A DNA stretch of 8,840 nucleotides from an uncultured Bacteroidales bacterium (GTDB taxonomy: Bacteria > Bacteroidota > Bacteroidia > Bacteroidales > UBA932), in the NCBI GenBank assembly GCA_937898205.1, contig CALEJC010000147.1:1-8840 (forward strand), in the 5' to 3' direction. The notes beneath the pieces are model-generated. The model worked only from the letters and a program-made list of their open reading frames with translations. It made no database searches and was not told the origin of the DNA. Shown here piece after piece: positions 1-5,844 of this stretch (within the stretch, counting starts at the first letter, position 1; each line of letters opens with the position of its first letter). Made by a program: the position numbers and the translations under genes.

Positions 1-175
1 CAACTACGTTACTATGAGCGACGGTACAGGTATCGTTCACATTGCACCAGCATTTGGTGAAGATGATAACCGTGTAGGCCGTAACTACAACCTTCCATTT
101 GTACAGTTGGTTGACGGAAAAGGCTGTATGACTAAGGAAACTCCTTGGGAAGGAACCTTCTGCAAGGATGCTGAC
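1..175 (+). CDS. ileS: Isoleucyl-tRNA synthetase, internal fragment (both ends missing)
   Basis: Isoleucyl-tRNA synthetase charges tRNA-Ile with isoleucine in the cytoplasm. The frame is open from base 2 and carries VTMSDGTGIVHIAPAFGEDD, then NRVGRNYNLPFVQLVDGKG, and ends in TPWEGTFCKDAD. I recognise these as the editing-domain (CP1) segment of the IleS form found in Bacteroidota, in which a GTGIVHIAPAFGEDD stretch is followed by a TPxxGxFxKDAD motif. About 58 codons are present out of roughly 1,100 in the full gene. The 5' part lies outside the window. After the KDAD motif (ending at base 175) the frame no longer resembles IleS. It runs antisense through purA to a chance stop at 356-358, so the real gene does not continue here. 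The ATG at base 14 is an internal methionine, not a start. The loss of the 3' part coincides with the 24-base word shared with purA (152-175). An essential gene cut this way points to a chimeric join rather than a natural pseudogene. Confidence 0.88.
152..175. other. Junction word shared by ileS and purA (probable assembly chimera)
   Basis: These 24 bases encode GTFCKDAD of IleS on the + strand and VSILAEGS of PurA on the - strand. Both readings are family-typical: F-x-KDAD for IleS and ILAEGS for PurA. To the left only IleS makes sense, and to the right only PurA does. Two otherwise unrelated genes sharing one word in register would make a branching node in a short-k assembly graph, or a template-switch site during amplification. 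The length of 24 is inferred from where each protein stops matching, because the undisturbed copies cannot be seen. Confidence 0.75.
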
Positions 176-817
176 GTCTTCGTTGAGGAACTTGTTGACT
201 ACGATCTCGCTCTCGATGAACTCAAACCTCTTGAGCTCCTCTACTGCCTTGAACCACTGCTGCTCATATTCGCTGATATCATAGCTGAAGTCATACTGCG
301 AGAGAAGTCCTTCGTGCTTTGTCTTGAGTGTGTTGTATCTCTGCTCAAACTCAGGTGAGAGGATGTCGCCCACGCGCAGACCGTTGCGTCCGGTCTTGTC
401 CATATAGGTCGGTCCGATGCCCTTGAGGGTGGAACCGATCTTTGACTTGCCCTTTGCGGACTCCCTTGCGGCATCGAGCATCCTATGGGTAGGGAGGATC
501 AGCTGAGCCTTCTTTGAGATGAGGATCTTCTCGGTCACAGGACCGGCAAACTCCTCGATCTTATGGATCTCATCCATCAGGATGACAGGATCCACGACAA
601 CTCCGTTGCCGATAATGTTAACGGCTCCTTCTCTGAAGATGCCTGAAGGTACTGTGTGAAGCACAAAGCTCTTTTCTCCAAACTTCAGGGAGTGACCTGC
701 GTTTGGACCGCCCTGGAAACGTGCTACTACTTTATAATTAGGTGTGAGTACATCTACCACCTTACCTTTACCCTCGTCACCCCACTGGAGACCAAGTACA
801 ACATCGAGTTTTGACAT
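152..817 (-). CDS. purA: Adenylosuccinate synthetase, N-terminal half (truncated)
   Basis: PurA joins IMP and aspartate using GTP to form adenylosuccinate, the first committed step of AMP synthesis. Translation from the ATG at 817-815 gives MSKLDVVLGLQWGDEGKGK, with the GDEGKGK nucleotide loop at residues 13-19 and the catalytic Asp at 14. Next comes GGPNAGH with the catalytic His at residue 42. Further on, STLKGIGPTYMDKTGRNG and LRVGDI match the family, as does the NEDVSILAEGS segment that reaches residue 222. A normal PurA has about 420-430 residues and would continue with QGT and a GSYPFVTSSN-like stretch. Here the reading switches to the antisense of ileS immediately after Ser222. This frame has no stop before the window edge, but the additional residues (FPRSFLSHT and so on) are not PurA. 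The gene is divergent from nrdD, and a Bacteroidota-type promoter candidate lies about 35-70 bases upstream of its start. The N-terminal half looks fully intact. Confidence 0.93.
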
Positions 818-856
818 ATTGAATTATCTTAAATTTCTTTATTCCGTTTCAGCCTA

Positions 857-887
857 TAAAATTAGAAACATTATTTAATTAATCAAA
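857..887 (-). promoter_or_regulatory. Candidate purA promoter, Bacteroidota type
   Basis: On the minus strand a TTTG element (887-884) is followed after exactly 19 nt by TAATTTTA (864-857). That is one mismatch from the -7 element TAnnTTTG of Bacteroidota primary sigma promoters. The spacing is typical, and transcription would start near 850, leaving a leader of about 30 nt before the purA ATG at 817. Such elements arise easily in AT-rich DNA, so this is a motif match and not proof. Confidence 0.5.
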
Positions 888-932
888 GGAAAATATTTGC
901 TAAACCTCATTATACGACCGATAATTCACAAC

Positions 933-952
933 TGTGGAAAACTTGTTGATAA
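933..952 (+). promoter_or_regulatory. Two near-consensus DnaA boxes upstream of nrdD
   Basis: TGTGGAAAA (933-941) and TGTTGATAA (944-952) each differ by one base from the DnaA box TGTGGATAA. They have the same orientation, and their starts are 11 bp apart, about one helical turn, so bound DnaA protomers would lie on the same DNA face. They sit about 95-115 bases before the nrdD start. DnaA is known to regulate ribonucleotide reductase genes in E. coli and Bacillus, so control of nrdD by replication status is plausible. Two imperfect boxes do not make an origin, and dnaA is not in the window. Confidence 0.45.
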
Positions 953-960
953 CTTGCCGT

Positions 961-990
961 GCATATATCCTTTTTTGAGGATCAATATGC
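961..990. promoter_or_regulatory. Interrupted palindrome upstream of nrdD promoter (candidate operator)
   Basis: GCATAT (961-966) pairs with ATATGC (985-990), and ATCCT (967-971) pairs with AGGAT (978-982). The loop is TTTTTG, and a two-base CA bulge lies on the right arm. The result is 11 base pairs of dyad symmetry ending five bases before the putative -33 TTTG of nrdD (996-999). That is a typical place for an activator or an upstream-binding repressor. It does not match the FNR/CRP spacing or the NrdR box that I know. It could also fold as a weak hairpin in RNA, but it lies upstream of the predicted start point. The regulator is unknown. Confidence 0.35.
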
Positions 991-995
991 TTAAT

Positions 996-1023
996 TTTGT
1001 TGTTGAGTCTCTAATTAAATTTG
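996..1023 (+). promoter_or_regulatory. Candidate nrdD promoter, Bacteroidota type
   Basis: TAAATTTG (1016-1023) is a perfect match to the -7 consensus TAnnTTTG. A TTTG (996-999) lies 16 nt upstream, slightly closer than the usual spacing of about 19 nt. Transcription would begin near 1029-1031, leaving a short A-rich leader (ATAAATTAAAAATAAC) directly before the ATG at 1047. No Shine-Dalgarno sequence is present. An A-rich leader without one is usual for Bacteroidota. Confidence 0.5.
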
Positions 1024-1046
1024 AATAATTATAAATTAAAAATAAC

Positions 1047-3251
1047 ATGGAAGTACGCAAAACTAATGGTCAATTTGAGGAGTTTGATAAGGCCAAACTT
1101 GCTCGAGGTATCCACCAGGCTTACCAATCTGCCGGAGAGTATTGTGAGGATGCTATCGTAGTGTCCATCATCAACAACCTCTACATCTATGAGGGCATCA
1201 CTAGTGCAGAGATCCGTCGTCAGGTGGAAGAATCTCTTATGTCTATCAATAAGCGAGTTGCACACGCATATATCGCAAAGTTTGACGCTGATGTGGATCT
1301 TCGCAAGAAGAGAGACTTCATCAAGTATTATATCGTTGCTTCCAATGCCGCAACCGGATCCAAGTTTGACTCCAATGCCAACGTGACACGCAAAAACATC
1401 GTCACACTCGGCAATGAGCTCTACAAGGAAAACAATATCAAGCAGAACCGCTACATCATGTGTGACAAGATCAAGAGTCTCTATGGAAGAGCTCTTGCAG
1501 ACCAGTATCTCAAGGATCTTGACACCCACATCCTTTATAAGCACGACGAGAGCGGTACTCCTGGCTTCCCATATTGTGTGGCGATCTCCATGTATCCGTT
1601 CCTCATCAGCGGTCTGAAGGAGCTTGGTGGCGTCTCAATCGCACCTACCGACCTCAAGTCGTTCTGCGGCGAGTTTATCAACCTCGTATACTCCGTATCT
1701 TCTCAGTTTATGGGTGCAGTAGCGACACCTGAGTTCCTGATGTATATGGACTACTTCATCCGCAAGGACTATGGTGATGACTATCTTGAGCACCTTGACG
1801 ATGTGGTTGAGCTCAATGCCAAGGGACGCACTCTCGTGAAGGTCATCGACAACTACTTCCAGCAGGTTATCCACTCAATGAACATGCCTGCCGGCAACAG
1901 AGGCTACCAGACAGTGTTCTGGAACATCAGCTATTTTGACAAGAACTACTTCAAGGGCGTGTTTGGTGACTTCCGTTTCCCTGATGGATCTGAGCCTAAG
2001 TGGGAGACTCTCGACTGGTTGCAGAAACATTTCATGAACTGGTTCAACCAGGAGAGGACCAAGTACATCCTCACTTTCCCTGTGGAGACCATGGCTCTTC
2101 TTACCGACGGCGGTGACGATTACCTCGATAAGGATTATGCCGATTTCACAGCAGAGATGTGGTCTAAGGGTCACAGCTTCTTCTGCTATATCTCAAACAG
2201 TCCGGATTCGCTCAGCTCATGCTGCCGCTTGAGGAATTCGCTCAAGGATCTTGAGGCCAGCGACAAGGATCACAACATCACTACCCACCAGTATTCTATG
2301 GGTACTGCTTCTGTGGCCACAGGTTCTAAGTCTGTGATGACTATCAACCTCAACCGTCTCATCCAGGATGCAGTGAGAAGATATTTCCGTGAGCGCAGAG
2401 GTGTGTCTCTCCCTGAGGGCAAGCCGCTCAACCCACAGTCCAACTTCTACGACAAGGACGATCTCTTTACAAACTATATCAATAGGGCTCTCACAGATAT
2501 CACAGAGAGAGTTCATAAGTACCAGATCGCGTTTAACGAGATCATCAAGGATTTCCTCAAGGCAGATATGCTTGATGTATACAAGGCAGGTTTCATCGAC
2601 ATGAAGAAGCAGTACCTCACAATTGGCGTCAATGGTTTGACTGAGGCTGCCGAGTTCCTTGGCCTCAAGATTTCTCCAAATCCTGAGTATGGTGATTTTG
2701 TTAATACAGTTCTTGAGACTATCAACATCTCCAACAGGAAGGACCGCACTGCTGATGCAATGTTCAACACTGAGTTTGTGCCTGCAGAAAACCTCGCAGC
2801 CAAAAACTACAAGTGGGACAAGAAGGACGGTTACTTTGTGTCGGACAAGCACAACCTCTACAGCTCATATTTCTACAATCCTGAGGATACAGAGGTTTCA
2901 ATCATCGACAAGTTCAAACTCCACGGTGAGGACTTTGTGAAGTATCTCGACGGAGGCTCGGCTCTCCACATGAACCTTGAGGAGCACCTCTCAAAAGAGC
3001 AGTATCGCCAGCTCCTCAATGTGGCTGCCCACTATGGCACCAACTACTTTACTTTCAATGTGTGCAACACGGTATGTAACGATTGTGGCTTCATCAGCAA
3101 GGATACATTGAAGAAGTGCCCTAAGTGCGGAAGCACCAACCTTGACTACCTCACAAGAGTCATCGGATATCTCAAGAGAGTTTCATCATTTGCAGAGCCA
3201 CGTCAGAAAGAGGCTGAAGTAAGGTATTATTCACCTAAGATGGATGACTAG
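1047..3251 (+). CDS. nrdD: Anaerobic ribonucleoside-triphosphate reductase (class III)
   Basis: NrdD reduces ribonucleoside triphosphates to dNTPs in the absence of oxygen, using a glycyl radical installed by NrdG. Residues 1 to about 95 (MEVRKTNGQFEEFDKAKLAR...) form an ATP-cone, the allosteric site that senses ATP/dATP. The remainder is the ten-stranded barrel. Conserved active-site cysteines are visible at Cys177 (PGFPYC) and in the Cys392-Cys393 pair (SSCCRLRNSL). The C-terminus has a zinc site, Cys677 and Cys680 (CNDC) with Cys691 and Cys694 (CPKC), followed by the glycyl-radical motif RVIGYL with Gly707, 27 residues before the end. All of this is normal for a complete, active enzyme, and 734 residues is the usual length. 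The ATG at 1047 is the natural start because the ATP-cone begins at once and the promoter lies just upstream. The gene is followed by nrdG after 3 nt, and the two are certainly co-transcribed. DnaA boxes and a palindrome lie upstream. Confidence 0.98.
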   Translation: MEVRKTNGQFEEFDKAKLARGIHQAYQSAGEYCEDAIVVSIINNLYIYEGITSAEIRRQVEESLMSINKRVAHAYIAKFDADVDLRKKRDFIKYYIVASNAATGSKFDSNANVTRKNIVTLGNELYKENNIKQNRYIMCDKIKSLYGRALADQYLKDLDTHILYKHDESGTPGFPYCVAISMYPFLISGLKELGGVSIAPTDLKSFCGEFINLVYSVSSQFMGAVATPEFLMYMDYFIRKDYGDDYLEHLDDVVELNAKGRTLVKVIDNYFQQVIHSMNMPAGNRGYQTVFWNISYFDKNYFKGVFGDFRFPDGSEPKWETLDWLQKHFMNWFNQERTKYILTFPVETMALLTDGGDDYLDKDYADFTAEMWSKGHSFFCYISNSPDSLSSCCRLRNSLKDLEASDKDHNITTHQYSMGTASVATGSKSVMTINLNRLIQDAVRRYFRERRGVSLPEGKPLNPQSNFYDKDDLFTNYINRALTDITERVHKYQIAFNEIIKDFLKADMLDVYKAGFIDMKKQYLTIGVNGLTEAAEFLGLKISPNPEYGDFVNTVLETINISNRKDRTADAMFNTEFVPAENLAAKNYKWDKKDGYFVSDKHNLYSSYFYNPEDTEVSIIDKFKLHGEDFVKYLDGGSALHMNLEEHLSKEQYRQLLNVAAHYGTNYFTFNVCNTVCNDCGFISKDTLKKCPKCGSTNLDYLTRVIGYLKRVSSFAEPRQKEAEVRYYSPKMDD

Positions 3252-3254
3252 CAG

Positions 3255-3710
3255 ATGATCAAATATCTCCCAAGACTCACCGAGATAGTCTTAGAAGAAA
3301 TACCTGGCAAAGTGACCCTGGCGGTGGAAATCTCCAACTGCCAGGGCTCTTGCATAGGATGCCACTCTCCGTTTCTTAGGACCAATATCGGTGAAGAGCT
3401 CAGTTTTTCTGTGGTTAAGTCTTTGATTGACGGCAACTTCGGAGTAAATTGCTTCCTTTTTCTGGGAGAAGGTAATGACCAAGAGGCCTTGTTGGAGCTT
3501 GCCAGGGAGATCAGGCAAAGCTATCATAATCTCGAGCTGGCCATCTATTCGGGTCGCCCGGAGGTGGAGGAAGAGTTTTATGAGATCTTTGATTATGTCA
3601 AGGTGGGTCCCTACATTGAGGAGTTTGGACCTCTCAACTCTCCGACCACAAACCAGAGGCTTTATTACAAAAAACAAGATATAACTCCTGAGTTCTGGAG
3701 GAAACAGTAA
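3255..3710 (+). CDS. nrdG: Anaerobic ribonucleotide reductase activating protein (radical SAM)
   Basis: NrdG is the cytoplasmic activase that reductively cleaves S-adenosylmethionine at a [4Fe-4S] cluster and makes the glycyl radical on NrdD (Gly707 here). The cluster motif Cx3Cx2C is present as CQGSCIGC, with Cys29, Cys33 and Cys36, and is followed by HSP. The GEGND stretch at residues 71-75 stands where radical-SAM activases have the SAM-binding GGE-like motif, here slightly altered. VGPYIEEFGPLNSPTTNQR (about residues 117-135) fits the C-terminal substrate-interaction region. At 151 residues it has the usual short NrdG length. The start lies 3 nt after the nrdD stop, which indicates translational coupling. 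Codon use appears less biased than in nrdD, as expected for a catalyst needed in small amounts. No terminator follows, and the next start is 18 nt downstream. Confidence 0.95.
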   Translation: MIKYLPRLTEIVLEEIPGKVTLAVEISNCQGSCIGCHSPFLRTNIGEELSFSVVKSLIDGNFGVNCFLFLGEGNDQEALLELAREIRQSYHNLELAIYSGRPEVEEEFYEIFDYVKVGPYIEEFGPLNSPTTNQRLYYKKQDITPEFWRKQ

Positions 3711-3738
3711 TCAACAAATAACTATAATATGAAACGTT
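3711..3738 (+). promoter_or_regulatory. Short leader between nrdG and the 694-aa lipoprotein gene
   Basis: The 18-nt gap is AT-rich and ends in CTATAAT directly before the ATG. There is no Shine-Dalgarno sequence, hairpin or room for a promoter. The same ending, CTATAATATG, precedes the next gene (5828-5837), and both gaps also contain ATCAA followed by an AAC. I read these as translation-initiation regions within one transcript. TATAAT is not a Bacteroidota promoter element in this position. Confidence 0.4.
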
Positions 3739-5813
3739 TACTCATTATGTTTATGGCTATGTCTGTACTCGTCTCTTGCGGAGATAAAGGTATAGACAGG
3801 GAGGCCCTTGTTGCTCGTAACAACCCACACATCACGAGCATCGACAACCTCGCATCATTGACTGTAGGTAACGGCAATTTTGCATTTACTGCCGACGTTA
3901 CCGGTCTGCAGACATTCCCTGAACTTTATGCCGACGGTGTGCCTCTAGGCACTCAGTCTCATTGGGGATGGCACAGCTTTGCCAACCCTATGGATCTCAA
4001 GTTTGAAGAGACTCTCAAGACCTACAACTTCGGTCGCGATCATGACGAGTCCTATGCTTGTCAGCTCAAGGAAGGTCGTGGCAAGGCCGCTTCGGACTGG
4101 TATAGAGTCAACCCTCATCGTCTTCACCTCGGTGTGATCGGCTTTGATGGTTTGGCAACAGAGCGCATCACTGACATCGATCAGACTCTTGATATGATGG
4201 ATGGCGTCATCAATTCAACATTCAAGTATGATGGCGTCAAGGTTGAGGTAGAGACAGCTGTGGCTGCGGATGCCGATGTTGTTGCTGCCAAGATCAAGAG
4301 CAAGTCAGTGCTTCCTGTCGTGCTCAGATTTGCTTACCCTACCGGTGGCCATTCTGACGATGCTCAGGACTGGGGCAGAGACGAGGACCATCTCACTGAG
4401 ATCATTTCAAGCGCAGACGGCGTGTCTGTCATCAAGCGCACTCTCGATGAGACCACCTACTATGTCAAGGTTACTCATGCTGACGCAAGCATCGAGCAGG
4501 TGGGTCGCAACCGCATCGTTTTGACTCCGGACAGCGGTAGCTGGAACTTCACCGCGGAGTTTGCTCCTGAGCAGATGTCAGCAGAGCCTGTAGCAAGCGA
4601 AGGCGCATTTGCGACAGCAAAGGCCTACTGGAACAAGTTCTGGCTTGAGGGTGGTGTAGTGGATTTCAGCGACTGCACTGACCCTCGCGCACCTGAACTC
4701 GAGAGAAGAGTGGTGCTCAGCCAGTATCTGCTCGCAATCAACAGCGCCGGCATCTATCCTCCACAGGAGACCGGTCTGACCTACAATTCATGGTTTGGCA
4801 AGCCTCACATGGAGATGATCTGGTGGCATGAGTCACATTTCCCTCTTTGGGGACATGAGGATATCCTTGCTCGCGTGCTTCCTTGGTACAAGGATACTGA
4901 GCATGTTGCTCGCTATATCGCTGAGCGCCAGGGATTTGAGGGCATCCGCTGGATGAAGATGACTGATCCTTCAGGACGTGAGGCTCCTTCAAATGTGGGC
5001 TCGTTCCTCATCTGGCAGCAGCCTCATCTCATCTATCTTGCCGAGCTTTACTACAGAGCCAACCCTTCTGATGAGTTCATCAAGGAGTATGCTCACCTTG
5101 TTGAGGAGACAGCCAGGTTTATGGCTGACTATGTGGTCTATGATGAAGCCAATGACCGTTATATCCTCAAGGGATGTATCGCTGCACAAGAGACTCTTCA
5201 GGCGTCTAAAACCATCAACCCTCCATATGAACTTTCATACTGGCATTTCGGCTTGAGCACAGCTCAGCTCTGGAGAGAGCGTCAGGGGCTCGAGAGAAAT
5301 CCTGAGTGGGATACCATCATCTCCAAGCTCTCAAAACTCGCACACAAGGATGGCCTCTATCTCGCTGCAGAGAGTGAGCCTGATACCTACAAGACTGTCA
5401 AGATGTATTCAGACCACATGGCAGTGCTTGCAGCTGTGGGTGTGCTCCCTCAGACCGAGCAGGTGGATCCTGAGATCATGAAGAATACATTTGACTGGGT
5501 ATATGACAACTGGAACTGGGACGAGACCTGGGGCTGGGATTTCCCTACAACTTGTATGAATGCAGTGAGAGTGGGCGAGCCTGAGAAGGCTATCAACGCT
5601 ATCCTGATGGATCAGCGCACCAATACCTACCTTCCTAACGGTCACAACTATCAGGATGACCGTCTCCGCTGCTATCTTCCTGGCAACGGCGGTCTGCTCA
5701 CAGCAGTTGCGCTTATGTGTGCAGGTTGGGATGGTTGCGAGATTGAGAACCCCGGCTTCCCTAAGGATGGCACATGGAATGTCCGCTGGGAAGGTATCAA
5801 GCCTCTTCCATAA
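3729..5813 (+). CDS. (alpha/alpha)6-barrel glycosidase-like lipoprotein, family unassigned
   Basis: This 694-residue exported protein starts with a clear lipoprotein signal (MKRLLIMFMAMSVLVSCGDKG, lipobox LVSC, lipidated Cys17), so it is anchored in the cell envelope. Residues of about 25-300 look like a beta-sandwich containing TVGNGNFAFTADVTGLQTFP, QSHWGWHSFANP and NPHRLHLG. Residues of about 310-680 look like a six-hairpin alpha/alpha barrel: MIWWHESHFPLWGHEDIL (from Met361), IAAQETLQ (Glu488), NPPYELSYWHFGL (Glu501) and the closing YLPGNGGLLTAVALM. This order, with aromatic-rich hairpin ends and a late GNGGLL, recalls GH65/GH95-type inverting hydrolases. I cannot place it in a numbered family and do not claim a substrate. 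Candidate acidic catalytic residues are Glu368, Glu377, Asp378, Glu488 and Glu501. The neighbouring GH106 suggests that it acts on the same, probably rhamnose-containing, glycan. The residues after Cys17 (GDKG) do not clearly show a surface-export signal, so it may be periplasmic or surface-exposed. The reading frame is intact. Confidence 0.85.
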   Translation: MKRLLIMFMAMSVLVSCGDKGIDREALVARNNPHITSIDNLASLTVGNGNFAFTADVTGLQTFPELYADGVPLGTQSHWGWHSFANPMDLKFEETLKTYNFGRDHDESYACQLKEGRGKAASDWYRVNPHRLHLGVIGFDGLATERITDIDQTLDMMDGVINSTFKYDGVKVEVETAVAADADVVAAKIKSKSVLPVVLRFAYPTGGHSDDAQDWGRDEDHLTEIISSADGVSVIKRTLDETTYYVKVTHADASIEQVGRNRIVLTPDSGSWNFTAEFAPEQMSAEPVASEGAFATAKAYWNKFWLEGGVVDFSDCTDPRAPELERRVVLSQYLLAINSAGIYPPQETGLTYNSWFGKPHMEMIWWHESHFPLWGHEDILARVLPWYKDTEHVARYIAERQGFEGIRWMKMTDPSGREAPSNVGSFLIWQQPHLIYLAELYYRANPSDEFIKEYAHLVEETARFMADYVVYDEANDRYILKGCIAAQETLQASKTINPPYELSYWHFGLSTAQLWRERQGLERNPEWDTIISKLSKLAHKDGLYLAAESEPDTYKTVKMYSDHMAVLAAVGVLPQTEQVDPEIMKNTFDWVYDNWNWDETWGWDFPTTCMNAVRVGEPEKAINAILMDQRTNTYLPNGHNYQDDRLRCYLPGNGGLLTAVALMCAGWDGCEIENPGFPKDGTWNVRWEGIKPLP

Positions 5814-5844
5814 ACATCAATTAACCGCTATAATATGACCAGAA
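5814..5844 (+). promoter_or_regulatory. Short leader before the GH106 gene
   Basis: The 21-nt gap (AT-rich, ending in GCTATAAT before the ATG at 5835) matches the leader before the 694-aa gene in its last ten bases and in its general layout. No terminator or separate promoter is visible. It points to co-translation from the same mRNA and perhaps to duplication of a common start region. Confidence 0.35.

Noticed and set aside
1..151. Minus-strand frame of purA open to the window edge, suggesting a PurA fusion protein
   Set aside because: Beyond Ser222 the residues are the antisense of a convincing IleS segment and do not resemble PurA or a domain. The lack of a stop over 50 codons is easily due to chance.
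14..358. A 114-codon + strand reading frame starting at the ATG at base 14
   Set aside because: Only the part up to 175 is IleS, and the ATG is an internal methionine. The remainder is the antisense of purA and ends at a chance stop, so it is not a distinct or fusion protein.
975..985. TTGAGGATCAA as a possible FNR/CRP-type site controlling anaerobic nrdD
   Set aside because: The half sites TTGA and TCAA are separated by 3 nt, whereas the FNR/CRP dyad (TTGATnnnnATCAA) needs a wider spacing.
818..1046. Replication origin, because of the DnaA-like boxes and AT-rich DNA
   Set aside because: Only two imperfect boxes are present, with no cluster and no dnaA, dnaN or other origin-linked gene.
1029..1544. 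Long antisense frames inside nrdD (also 2217-2852 and others)
   Set aside because: They mirror strongly coded, family-conserved sense proteins. Biased codon use leaves the opposite strand open, and no promoter or protein-like content supports them.
3723..3728. TATAAT before the ATG codons at 3729 and 5835 as a sigma70 -10 box
   Set aside because: It touches the start codon, leaving no leader. The organism type uses TAnnTTTG instead, and no -33 element lies at the right distance.
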